A stretch of DNA of 24,639 bases. It comes from CALKWS01 sp048594865. Its GTDB lineage: Bacteria; Actinomycetota; Actinomycetes; Actinomycetales; Beutenbergiaceae. The stretch is taken from NCBI GenBank assembly GCA_048594865.1, contig JBMDWZ010000211.1:1-24639 (forward strand). Reading direction: 5' to 3'. Numbering within the stretch: position 1 is the stretch's first letter; the number at the start of each line of letters is the position of its first letter. The translations under genes and the position numbers were made by a program. The notes beneath the pieces were generated by a model that saw nothing but the letters and a program-made list of their open reading frames with translations, was not told the origin of the DNA and ran no database searches. This document shows, in pieces, positions 1-6,814 of the stretch.

Positions 1-51
1 CGCGCTCACGCGCTCGATCCAGTCAAGGGGAACGTCAGGTCGCTTGGTCAC
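1..51 (-). CDS. Possible 5' end of a gene running off the left edge
   Basis: A GTG codon at 51 on the minus strand opens 17 codons (MTKRPDVPLDWIERVSA) with no stop before the window edge. An in-frame GTG at 66 with a GGAGG just upstream (only about four bases away) is the alternative start. It lies just downstream of the methyltransferase on the same strand, as expected for a tandem gene. The stretch is too short to name a family, and it may not be coding. Confidence 0.35.
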   Translation of the reverse strand, partial: MTKRPDVPLDWIERVSA

Positions 52-111
52 GATCGAAGTGTGCACCAGCCCTCCGACATCGCGCGTGCCGGGTCGCCAG
101 CCCGCGCCGAT

Positions 112-900
112 CTAGCGGGGCTTACGGGCCAATAGCCAGTAACGGATCTTGCTCGCCCGGACCGTTCCGCCAGGTGCGCGGCCCTGCTCGTGCAAGGTCA
201 GCAGCGCATCGGAGTAGGCGTCCACACTGAAATCCTCTGGCACATCCCACGGCACCAGCTGCACATAGGCAATGAGCGCGGCCACGTCGTTGAACTCGTA
301 GTACCCAGTGAACTCCGCACCATCGAGCACCTCAAACCCGGCGCCCAGCAGTTGCTCGCGGTGGTTGCGATAGGTGGCGTGCGGAGCGCCGGACGGGTGG
401 TTCAGCACCTGGCGAACCTCTGAGAACTCGGTGCCATCCACCTGCTGGGTAAGGAAGTAGCCGCCGGGCCGAAGTACGCGAAAGAGCTCATCTGGGTGAT
501 AGGACTCGTGACGGTTGCAGACGAGGTCGAACCGCCCATCGGCGAATGGCATCGGCGACGGCTCGGCACTGTCATCCGGCTGACCGAACGCGACTACCTC
601 GATTCCATGGTCGGCGAGATTCGCGCGCGCAACCGCGACGTTCGGCGCCCACCCCTCGGTCGCCGTCGTATCGGCCGGGATGTCGTCTACAAACCTAAGG
701 AGGAATTCGCCACCGCCGGTGCCCATATCGAGCACCGCGCTCGCCTCCCGAAGTCGCTGGCGCAGGTGAGCCTCGTAGTCCCAAGGTGGGTCGGATTCGG
801 TCATCCGCCCCTCGAGCGCACTGAAATCCCAGCCCTGCGGCTGCCCGGTCTCTTCCTGCCGCCAGGTGCTCAGAGGTTCGTCGCGTTTCGGTGATGCCAT
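112..900 (-). CDS. Class I SAM-dependent methyltransferase
   Basis: The 262-residue protein has a Rossmann-type methyltransferase core. The SAM-binding glycine-rich motif I is VLDMGTGGGE at residues 56-65. The acidic/aromatic strand FDLVCNR is at 124-130, followed by ELFRVLRPGGYFLTQQ at about 138-153, the usual post-motif region of the UbiE/Methyltransf_11 group. It should be a soluble cytoplasmic enzyme moving a methyl group from S-adenosylmethionine, but the acceptor cannot be read from the sequence. No membrane segment or signal peptide is visible. The ATG at 900 has only a weak ribosome binding site. The gene is divergent from the DUF222 gene, sharing about 70-100 bases of promoter space. 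The family call is firm and the substrate is unknown. Confidence 0.85.
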   Translation of the reverse strand: MASPKRDEPLSTWRQEETGQPQGWDFSALEGRMTESDPPWDYEAHLRQRLREASAVLDMGTGGGEFLLRFVDDIPADTTATEGWAPNVAVARANLADHGIEVVAFGQPDDSAEPSPMPFADGRFDLVCNRHESYHPDELFRVLRPGGYFLTQQVDGTEFSEVRQVLNHPSGAPHATYRNHREQLLGAGFEVLDGAEFTGYYEFNDVAALIAYVQLVPWDVPEDFSVDAYSDALLTLHEQGRAPGGTVRASKIRYWLLARKPR

Positions 901-970
901 GGGGTGACCATAGGCCGATTGGCGCGAGATGAGCGACCGATTTTCGGCGGATTTCCACAGGGAGAGCCGA

Positions 971-1003
971 ATGTCAGTGGTCGCATGTACGTTCTATCCA
1001 TGA
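971..1003 (+). CDS. Candidate 10-residue upstream ORF overlapping the DUF222 start
   Basis: An ATG at 971 is preceded by AGGGAG at a six-base spacing and opens MSVVACTFYP. Its TGA stop (1001-1003) overlaps the ATG of the DUF222 gene (1000-1002) as ATGA. The ribosome binding site fits this ORF better than the main gene, which suggests that the long protein is translated by coupling. It is short enough to be chance. Confidence 0.35.
   Translation: MSVVACTFYP
981..996 (+). promoter_or_regulatory. LexA (SOS) box-like palindrome
   Basis: TCGCATGTACGTTCTA matches nine of the twelve fixed positions of the actinobacterial LexA box TCGAAC-N4-GTTCGA (left half four of six, right half five of six). 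It ends three bases before the preferred DUF222 start. 13E12/DUF222 genes are known members of the LexA regulon in Mycobacterium tuberculosis, which makes the position plausible. The left half is weak. Confidence 0.4.
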
Positions 1004-2517
1004 GCACCGCAACCACCATCGTGAGCACCCCAGCTCCCACCGCGCTGGGCGAGATGGCGCGCGTGCTTGAGGAGTTGTGCGGCACCCAGTGGTGGCAGTT
1101 GGGGGAGGCGGATCTGGCCTCGATGTTGGGTTCCATCGGCGTGCTCCGGCACCGGTTGGCTCGCCTCGAGGCGCATGCGATGGCGCAGTCGCTCGAGCAA
1201 GGCATCCCTGACGCGCGCGGATTGCGCCCCGTCGACTACCTGCTACGCGCTGGCAGCGAGGACGCGCCACAATCCACCGCGGCGCAGGCAAGAGGGGCGA
1301 TCCGGATTGCCGAGGCCATCCGCGAGGTCGATGGGATAGCAACCACGGACGACGGCGGAGCATTGGTGGGTGCAGCGGTTGCCGAGGATCGGGGTGCAGC
1401 GGTTGCCGAGGATCGGGGTGCATCGGGTGCCGCTGGCGTTGGCTCGGGTGGCAGCGCCGGGGACGGTGGTGAGGGTGATGGGGTCAGCGGGGCTGCTGCG
1501 GTGGGACCTGCGGACTTGGCCGGGGTGAGAGGTGTGCTCGAGGCGTTCGATGCCGAGTTGCTCAGCGCCTCAAAGGCCGCAGCGATCCTCCGATTCCGGG
1601 AACAGGGGCTGGCGACGTGTGATGAGGATGACCTCAACGAGATGGTGGATGTGATCACGGGTCGAGCCAGCGATGCGCTCCCCGACGAGCCAGCGCCGCT
1701 CGCCGACGGCACCTTGGACACTGCGGCGGGATTCGATCCGCTCGGGCGCACGCGCTCACGGATGCGCGGTTTTACCGACCGTGAGGTCGGCGTGCTGACG
1801 AGCCGGGCGCTTCGGCTGATCAAGGGCGATGAGGCCGTCGATGCCGAGCAACGCCGCCTGGAACGCGGCCGCTCGCTATACGCCCTAGGGTGCGCGAACG
1901 GGATGACTGAGTACCGCCTGGTCCTGGAGGCCGAGGCGGCCGCCATCGTGGACGCCGCGGTCTCGGCGCTTTCCGCGCCGGTCCCCGAAGCCGATGGCTC
2001 GCCGGACGTGCGCGGCGCCGCCCGCCGTCGTGCCGATGCCTTGATCACCGTGATCCAACGCGGCGTCAGCGCACCGGGAGACGTGCCCAAAACGGACAAA
2101 GCCCAGGTCATTGTCACCATGGGCTGGGATGAGCTGAGCGGACAGGTGCGCGGAACTGGTCTGTCGATGACCGGTCACGTGCTCTCGGCTGCCACGGTGC
2201 GCAAGATGGCTTGTGATGCCTCGATCATCCCGGCCGTGCTCGGCGGATCGGGGGAGATCTTGGAACTCGGACGGGCCGCGCGGCTCTTCACCGCCGGCCA
2301 GATCCGCGCCCTGTGGCAGCGCGACGGTGGCTGCACCTTCCCAGGATGCTCGATCCCGGCCCAGTGGTGCCAGGCGCACCACGTGGTGCACTGGATCCAC
2401 GGCGGCCCCACAGACCTCAGCAACGGCGCGCTGTTGTGCCAACGGCACCACTCCAAAGTGCACCAGCTAGACCTAAAGGCCGACGTCACGATCACTGGCG
2501 TGCGATGGCATACCTAG
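1000..2517 (+). CDS. DUF222 (13E12 repeat) protein with C-terminal HNH nuclease domain
   Basis: From the ATG at 1000 the protein has 505 residues; the frame stays open further upstream, but that part is not family-like. The bulk is the DUF222 domain typical of actinobacterial 13E12 repeat proteins. The last about 60 residues form an HNH fold: CTFPGC near residues 445-450, then CQAHHVVHW, HGGPTDLSNG and LLCQRHHSKVH. These supply the paired cysteines and the histidines of the zinc/metal-bound nuclease site. A low-complexity Ala/Gly/Asp insert lies at about 115-170 and contains an exact 24-bp duplication. The family is multicopy in many actinomycetes. Its biological role is not settled; a DNA repair or SOS-linked nuclease is a reasonable guess. 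All catalytic residues I would expect are present. Confidence 0.88.
   Translation: MSTATTIVSTPAPTALGEMARVLEELCGTQWWQLGEADLASMLGSIGVLRHRLARLEAHAMAQSLEQGIPDARGLRPVDYLLRAGSEDAPQSTAAQARGAIRIAEAIREVDGIATTDDGGALVGAAVAEDRGAAVAEDRGASGAAGVGSGGSAGDGGEGDGVSGAAAVGPADLAGVRGVLEAFDAELLSASKAAAILRFREQGLATCDEDDLNEMVDVITGRASDALPDEPAPLADGTLDTAAGFDPLGRTRSRMRGFTDREVGVLTSRALRLIKGDEAVDAEQRRLERGRSLYALGCANGMTEYRLVLEAEAAAIVDAAVSALSAPVPEADGSPDVRGAARRRADALITVIQRGVSAPGDVPKTDKAQVIVTMGWDELSGQVRGTGLSMTGHVLSAATVRKMACDASIIPAVLGGSGEILELGRAARLFTAGQIRALWQRDGGCTFPGCSIPAQWCQAHHVVHWIHGGPTDLSNGALLCQRHHSKVHQLDLKADVTITGVRWHT
1369..1416 (+). repeat. Exact 24-bp tandem duplication inside the DUF222 gene
   Basis: Two perfect copies (1369-1392 and 1393-1416) each encode GAAVAEDR in frame. 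They lie in the low-complexity linker and look like a recent slippage duplication. Part of a third copy (GGTGCATCGGG) follows. Confidence 0.9.
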
Positions 2518-2719
2518 GGGCCCAGCCCCGAACCCTGCCGGCGTCGGCGCTCCGCGTGATTGGGAGCCATGAGTGGGCGGGGCTATTGGGGTGTGCTGAG
2601 CCAGGATGGAGCGCTGGGTTGGGGCGGGGTGCGAGGGGTGTGCCTGTGCGGAAGGTGTGATCAATGCTTGACCACTGGGACTCGGTTCGGATCCCCACGC
2701 CAAGTCACCCGCATAACCC

Positions 2720-4087
2720 TCAGATCCCGAGGATCAACCGGGCCGTGACGAAGTAAATCAATAGCCCGGTGGCATCGACCAGCGTGGTCACCAGCGGCGC
2801 GGACACCACCGCGGGGTCGATCTTCAGTTTGCGGGCCAGCAGTGGCATGGTGCCGCCGATCGTGGCCGCCCAGGCACAAATCAGCACCAAGGAGACGCCC
2901 ACCACCACGGCCACCCGGATGTCCACGAACACCGCGCCGACGCCCAATCCCAAAACTGCGAGCATCGTCCCCAACACCAGGCCCACCCGGCATTCACGCC
3001 AGATCACCCGCATCAGGTCCGATCCCCGCACCTCACCCACCGCGATTGCCCGCACGCACGACGTCGCTGCCTGTGCGCCGGCGTTCCCACCGGCGCCGAT
3101 CAACATCGGGATAAACAGTGCCAACGTCGCCACCTGGGCCAATGTGTCTTCAAACGCCTGGGTGACTCCCACCGTCAGCGTCGCTGCGATCAGCAGCAGG
3201 CTCAACCACAGTGCCCGGTAGCGCGCCAACTGCCACACCCCGGCAGCCATGTAGTGCCCCTGCCAGGGGCTCGAACCTGCCTGCCGGGCCACGTCCTCGG
3301 AGTCGGCTTCTTCGATGACTTCCACTGCGTCGTCGAACGTCAGCAGTCCCACGAACCGCTCCTCGGAGTCAACCACCGGCATGTTCAGCACGTTCGTTTC
3401 GCGCATCAACCGGGCGGCGTCCTCGGCGGGGCTAGTGGCGAGCACGAATGGGGGAGCGGTCTGCACCAGGTCGGCCACCATGTCCGCAGGGTTGGCGAGC
3501 ACCAACTCCCGCAGATCCGCCACGCCCACCAACCGCCGCGAGGAATCCACGATCGGCAGGGTGTAGATCGACTCAGCGTCCCCACCCTTCTCCCGCACCA
3601 CCTGCAGGGCGCGCTCCACACTCAACTGCTCGGGTAGGGCCACCACCTCCGGCGACATGTACCGGCCAACCGACCGCGGCGGGTAGCCCAGCAGCGCCGC
3701 GGTCATCTGGTGCTCCGCGGCGCTCAGTCCGGCGAGCACCCGCTTGGCGACCTTCGCAGGAGCTTCATTCAGCATTCGGGCCCGGTCGTCGGGGTCCATT
3801 CCCTCAACGATCTCGGAGAACCTGGGCCCGCGCAGCCCCTCAAGCAGGCGCTGCTGATCGGTCGGCTCGAGTTCCTCGAACACTTCCAGGGCGGTGTCCT
3901 TGGCCATCAGACGGAAGGCCAAGGCGGCCGACGACTCGGGCATCCGGGCGAGCTCATCGGCGATGACGTGAGCGGCGTGCTCGTTGAGCCAGGCGACGGC
4001 GTCGGTGAACTGGTGTTCGCGGATCAGGTCCTCAAGACCGTCACCGGTCTCGATGCGCTGATCGCCGGGCAGGGTTGGCTGGTCCAT
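2720..4087 (-). CDS. mgtE: Magnesium transporter MgtE
   Basis: This 455-residue protein has the full MgtE layout. A helical N domain (about 20-135) is followed by two CBS domains (about 140-200 and 205-262), a plug helix near 263-290, and a five-helix membrane pore (about 290-455). Pore signatures are FIPMLIGAGGNAGAQ (about 325-339) and KIDPAVVSAPLVTTLVDATG (about 422-441). The aspartate in the last motif (D438) lies in the segment that forms the Mg2+ selectivity site in the family. MgtE is a homodimeric Mg2+ channel in the cytoplasmic membrane, gated by Mg2+ bound to the N and CBS domains. The ATG at 4087 has a good AAGGA seven bases upstream. The 458 bases upstream carry a probable leader peptide and hairpin, so expression may respond to Mg2+ or translation. 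I see no M-box riboswitch. Confidence 0.95.
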   Translation of the reverse strand: MDQPTLPGDQRIETGDGLEDLIREHQFTDAVAWLNEHAAHVIADELARMPESSAALAFRLMAKDTALEVFEELEPTDQQRLLEGLRGPRFSEIVEGMDPDDRARMLNEAPAKVAKRVLAGLSAAEHQMTAALLGYPPRSVGRYMSPEVVALPEQLSVERALQVVREKGGDAESIYTLPIVDSSRRLVGVADLRELVLANPADMVADLVQTAPPFVLATSPAEDAARLMRETNVLNMPVVDSEERFVGLLTFDDAVEVIEEADSEDVARQAGSSPWQGHYMAAGVWQLARYRALWLSLLLIAATLTVGVTQAFEDTLAQVATLALFIPMLIGAGGNAGAQAATSCVRAIAVGEVRGSDLMRVIWRECRVGLVLGTMLAVLGLGVGAVFVDIRVAVVVGVSLVLICAWAATIGGTMPLLARKLKIDPAVVSAPLVTTLVDATGLLIYFVTARLILGI

Positions 4088-4218
4088 GGCGTGTCCTTGG
4101 AATCGTTGTCAGTCACGAAACGGGCGTCAGCAAGCCGCCGCTCAAAAGAATTCCGTGGACGACGACGTCGCGCACTCTGGCGGCTCGGTGACTGTGTGCG
4201 CCGCGGGGCAGGCGTCAA

Positions 4219-4269
4219 CTATGGACGGGACATGCCTCGCGGCCGACAACTAGGAGGGTCAGTGCGCAT
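4219..4269 (-). CDS. Probable leader peptide upstream of mgtE
   Basis: The minus strand has an AGGAGG (4278-4283) eight bases before an ATG at 4269, opening a 16-residue ORF, MRTDPPSCRPRGMSRP, that stops at 4219. This is 131 bases ahead of mgtE and on the same strand. The Asp-Pro-Pro near the N-terminus and the high proline content resemble the MgtL leader of Salmonella mgtA in kind, not in sequence. Codons 4-8 include T-ending codons that are rare in this genome, because that stretch is the complement of the ribosome binding site. No homology can be shown at this length, so the call rests on the ribosome binding site, the position and the structure. Confidence 0.5.
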   Translation of the reverse strand: MRTDPPSCRPRGMSRP

Positions 4270-4284
4270 GACACCCACCTCCTA
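4251..4284 (-). promoter_or_regulatory. Hairpin pairing the leader-peptide ribosome binding site
   Basis: TAGGAGG and CCTCCTA (plus strand 4251-4257 and 4278-4284) form a perfect seven-base stem. An inner GTCA/TGAC stem (4258-4261 and 4269-4272) closes a seven-base loop. In the mgtE-sense RNA the AGGAGG ribosome binding site is in the 5' arm and the leader start codon is inside the structure, so the fold would hide initiation. Confidence 0.55.
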
Positions 4285-4545
4285 TAGACAATTCGACCTA
4301 TCTCTAGTGTGCCTGGGATTTTCGCCCGAGGCAAAGTCAGGTGCTGGCAGACGTCGCCGCTACCTCTGCGTCATCGTGCGGACATTTTGCTGTCATTGCG
4401 CGCTGCAATTACGGCTCCGCTGGTCGCTGTTGGGCGCGGCTGTTCGTTGTTGGAGCCTCGTTGCTTGGTGCAGTGCGCGGTGCTCGGGGCGCGGCCCGTC
4501 GTCGCTAGTCGCGGCTGTTGCAGACAGCGGACACGAACCACCGAT
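4285..4545. other. Gene-free upstream part of the hydrolase-mgtE spacer
   Basis: I find no convincing gene here on either strand. The mgtE promoter should lie in this stretch; AT-richer bases at about 4284-4325 are the best candidate, but I cannot fix -10 and -35 boxes. A small inverted repeat ATTGC/GCAAT lies at 4395-4409. The rest is G/T-rich simple sequence. Confidence 0.5.
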
Positions 4546-5565
4546 TCAGCCGGCGGACTCGATCCAGTCGGCGATATGAGGCACCACCAACTCCGGACGG
4601 CGCGCCCACCGCAAGTGCCCTGGGGGATCGTCATTGCCCAGATGCACGCGCGTGATCCGCGAGCTCTTTAGCTTGGCCGCAAGCCCGTCGGTCGCCTTGG
4701 GTGGCACCAACTCATCCCCAGCGAACGACACCACCAACGACGGCACAGTGGAGGCAGCGATCGCCGGATCGTGCCGCACTCGGGGCGATCCGAAGGCCAA
4801 CTCGCCGGTGCGATTCAGGTGGCACCAATCGGCCATCTGCGTCCGCGCCTCCCGCCCCGCGAAACCGACGCGGTCACCGGGGAAGTATCCGAGGGCTCGG
4901 CTCACGGACTCCACCATCACGCCTACGCCGAACATCCGGCGGTTGTACAGCCGCCACCACACCGATCCGCTGGCGGCGATGATCAGACCGTCGATCTGGT
5001 GGTAGCCGGCGAATACCGTGCTCAGGTGGCCGCCGAGGCTATGCCCGAGCAGGTAGATCGGCGCACGGGGGTACCGCTCGCGAAGGCGGGCGACGGCGAC
5101 CTCTAGGTCCTCCAGCAGGTCCAGGTAGCCAAAGTCGTAGGAGCGCGATGGGGTTCTGCCGCCGGATTCTTCGTGACCCCGCAACTCGGTTGCCGCCGCG
5201 ACGAAGCCCGCCTGGGCGAGAGCGTCGAGGAGTTTGCCGTAGTAGCCCGACTGCACGCCCATCGCTGGCACCACCAGGATCACTGGGGTGGATGCGCCTG
5301 GGGGAGCGCCGCCGCCCGGGGCGGCACCGGCGCCCGGGTTAGCGCCGGCACGGTACTGACCTGCATCCACTCCGCTCGCGGCGCCCTCACCCGAGACTCC
5401 GTCATCGCTGCCCGGGCGATCGGGTTCGTGCGTGGGTTCATGCGCGGGTTCGCGAACAGTGACCGCGAAGCTGGTGCCGTCCTCGCGTGCGATGCGGATT
5501 TGGTCCGGCGATGTGCTCATCGATTTCAGCGTAGCCGCCCACTCCAGGTCTCGCGATGCGGACAT
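4546..5565 (-). CDS. Alpha/beta hydrolase (COG4757-like, serine hydrolase)
   Basis: The 339-residue protein has an alpha/beta-hydrolase fold. VVPAMGVQSGYYGKLLDALA (about 98-117) is the oxyanion region and LRGHEES (128-134) follows. The nucleophile elbow GHSLGG contains Ser176. Likely acid and base are Asp284 (FAGDELVP) and His317 (PPGHLRW). The substrate is unknown; esters or lipids are typical for the group. No signal peptide is visible, so it is probably cytoplasmic. Residues about 41-92 form a Gly/Ala/Pro-rich insert between the first strands, which is unusual for the family. The ATG at 5565 has GGGAG seven bases upstream. The in-frame ATG at 5520 (residue 16) is the alternative start and fits the family start as well. 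The gene is divergent from the thioredoxin-like gene. Confidence 0.85.
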   Translation of the reverse strand: MSASRDLEWAATLKSMSTSPDQIRIAREDGTSFAVTVREPAHEPTHEPDRPGSDDGVSGEGAASGVDAGQYRAGANPGAGAAPGGGAPPGASTPVILVVPAMGVQSGYYGKLLDALAQAGFVAAATELRGHEESGGRTPSRSYDFGYLDLLEDLEVAVARLRERYPRAPIYLLGHSLGGHLSTVFAGYHQIDGLIIAASGSVWWRLYNRRMFGVGVMVESVSRALGYFPGDRVGFAGREARTQMADWCHLNRTGELAFGSPRVRHDPAIAASTVPSLVVSFAGDELVPPKATDGLAAKLKSSRITRVHLGNDDPPGHLRWARRPELVVPHIADWIESAG

Positions 5566-5646
5566 TTCGGCGCTCCCTCAACGGCGCCCTGGGGCGGGAA
5601 ATACACTCCCCAAGACGGTGCATCTCATCGCGAAAGGCGGGATGTT

Positions 5647-6135
5647 GTGGCAGACGGTGCGCTCCTTCGAGCCGGACTCCTCGTTGCTCTTCTGCTAGTA
5701 GCGAGCGTGGTCTGGTGGGCAATCCGCCGTCGTCGTGGGTCACTTCGCGGTCGCGACTCAGCGGAGCTCACGTTCGGCGACCTCGCGTCCCAGGCGCTCA
5801 CATCACCGGGCACCGCCGCGTCCCTCACGCGCGGAGACCGCTACAGCCTCGTTCAGTTCTCCTCGCGCGTGTGCAGCGACTGCCGCCGGAGCCGCGCGGC
5901 GTGGGAGTCGCTCGTCGGCGCCTACGATGGCGTCACCTTCGCCGAACTGCCCGCCGAGGAGAACATCGCCATCCTCACCAACCTCAATGTGTACAGCACG
6001 CCGGTGACCCTGGTTTTCGACGCCGACGGCGGACTCAAGGGCACCGTAGTCGGGCCGCCTAAGCCCGATGAGATTCGGGCCTTGCGGGACTCGTCCGCCG
6101 CCGTTCAACAGTGCGTAGCTCCAAGAAACGGATGA
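5647..6135 (+). CDS. Membrane-anchored thioredoxin-like protein
   Basis: From the GTG at 5647 the product has 162 residues. A single N-terminal membrane helix (about 7-25, LRAGLLVALLLVASVVWWAI) is followed by Arg-rich residues and then a thioredoxin fold. The active site is VCSDC (Cys76 and Cys79) instead of the usual WCGPC. The cis-proline loop is YSTPVTLVF with Pro119. It probably exchanges thiols and disulfides, tethered to the membrane; the positive-inside rule places the arginines, and so the domain, on the cytoplasmic side. AAAGGCGGGA just upstream can serve as ribosome binding site. The reading frame stays open for about 470 bases upstream, but that part is antisense to the hydrolase gene. 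The DUF4395 gene begins four bases after the stop, so the two are co-translated. Confidence 0.8.
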   Translation: MADGALLRAGLLVALLLVASVVWWAIRRRRGSLRGRDSAELTFGDLASQALTSPGTAASLTRGDRYSLVQFSSRVCSDCRRSRAAWESLVGAYDGVTFAELPAEENIAILTNLNVYSTPVTLVFDADGGLKGTVVGPPKPDEIRALRDSSAAVQQCVAPRNG

Positions 6136-6139
6136 GCCA

Positions 6140-6571
6140 ATGACCAACCAGATAGACGCGCGCGGCCCCCGCTTCGGCGCCGCGATTACAGCCATACTGC
6201 TTGCCGTAGTGGTGGTGCTAGGGGGCTCCCTCGCTGGCCTGATCGTGCTCGCGGTTGTGGTGGCATCCTTCGCTATCGGAGCCGCGTTTGGCGTGGGTAC
6301 AACCTGGCAAGGCTATGTGTACAAGAAGGTGGTCCGGCCACGGCTGGGCGCCCCGAAAGGGCTCGAAGACCCGGCCCCGCCCCGGTTCGCCCAACTCGTG
6401 GGGTTGATCGTCGCGGGTGCCGGATTACTGCTTGGGCTGATCGGTTTCGGCTGGGCGATTCCGCTGTTCGCCGCAATCGCGCTGGTGGCCGCGTTCCTCA
6501 ATGCAGCTTTCGGGTTCTGCCTCGGCTGCGAGATGTACCTCATCAGCAAGCGCATCGGCGCTCGCGCCTAG
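6140..6571 (+). CDS. DUF4395 family membrane protein
   Basis: This is a 143-residue membrane protein with four hydrophobic segments (about 14-28, 31-50, 84-103 and 105-124). The C-terminal NAAFGFCLGCEMY carries Cys127 and Cys130, the conserved CxxC of DUF4395. A basic cytoplasmic loop (KKVVRPRLG) joins the two halves. DUF4395 genes commonly sit beside thioredoxin-like genes in actinobacteria, and here the spacing of four bases implies coupling. A role in moving reducing equivalents across or along the membrane, partnered by the upstream CxxC protein, is inference. The ribosome binding site is weak, consistent with re-initiation after the upstream stop. Confidence 0.88.
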   Translation: MTNQIDARGPRFGAAITAILLAVVVVLGGSLAGLIVLAVVVASFAIGAAFGVGTTWQGYVYKKVVRPRLGAPKGLEDPAPPRFAQLVGLIVAGAGLLLGLIGFGWAIPLFAAIALVAAFLNAAFGFCLGCEMYLISKRIGARA

Positions 6572-6599
6572 TCAGCGCTGCCACTACCGCGGGTCAGTG

Positions 6600-6687
6600 T
6601 CCCTGCGCCGCGTGGGTGGTCGCATACGTTCCGGCCCCGCCCGGGTGGCTGCCTGTGTTCCTGCGCCGCCAGGGTGGCCGCATGTGT
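6600..6687 (+). repeat. Three imperfect tandem copies of a ~29-bp unit
   Basis: Copies lie at 6600-6629, 6630-6658 and 6659-6687. Each begins TCC, has a GC-rich core around GGGTGG, and ends near GCATGTGT or its variants. The array is in the spacer between the DUF4395 gene and pcrA, with no ORF of its own. Confidence 0.65.
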
Positions 6688-6797
6688 TCCCTCCCCGAAT
6701 GCCCGAAACGCCAGCGAACGCGTCTGTGCCAACCTCAACGTGTGCCGCTACACACCCGCCCATCCACATTGGGTGCCGCGATGTCGGTGGCAGCACG

Positions 6798-6803
6798 TAG
6801 GCT
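6798..6803 (+). promoter_or_regulatory. Possible -10 element of pcrA
   Basis: TAGGCT fits the TAnnnT pattern and ends 11 bases before the pcrA ATG, implying a very short leader. No clear -35 box is visible at the usual distance. Confidence 0.3.
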
Positions 6804-6814
6804 CTTGAATTGCC

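Noticed and set aside
1236..2120. 294-residue minus-strand ORF across the DUF222 gene
   Set aside because: It is Ser/Ala/Pro-rich with no fold-like pattern and is fully antisense to a recognised gene.
2668..2705. tRNA T-arm-like GGTTCGGATCC after the DUF222 gene
   Set aside because: The bases on either side of the TTCGGAT loop pair for only two positions, and no acceptor, D or anticodon stem can be built upstream.
4088..4300. M-box riboswitch upstream of mgtE
   Set aside because: The conserved GGTGAGGCTCC and CTGCCC-type segments of the M-box are absent; only the leader-peptide hairpin is seen.
4268..4579. Plus-strand ORF starting MTPTSYRQ after the AGGAGG at 4252-4257
   Set aside because: It is Cys/Arg-rich with no protein-like pattern, runs into the antisense of the hydrolase 3' end, and is better explained as the complement of the mgtE leader.
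5173..5646. N-terminal extension of the thioredoxin-like protein
   Set aside because: It is antisense to the hydrolase gene and not protein-like; the GTG at 5647 directly before the membrane helix is the sensible start.
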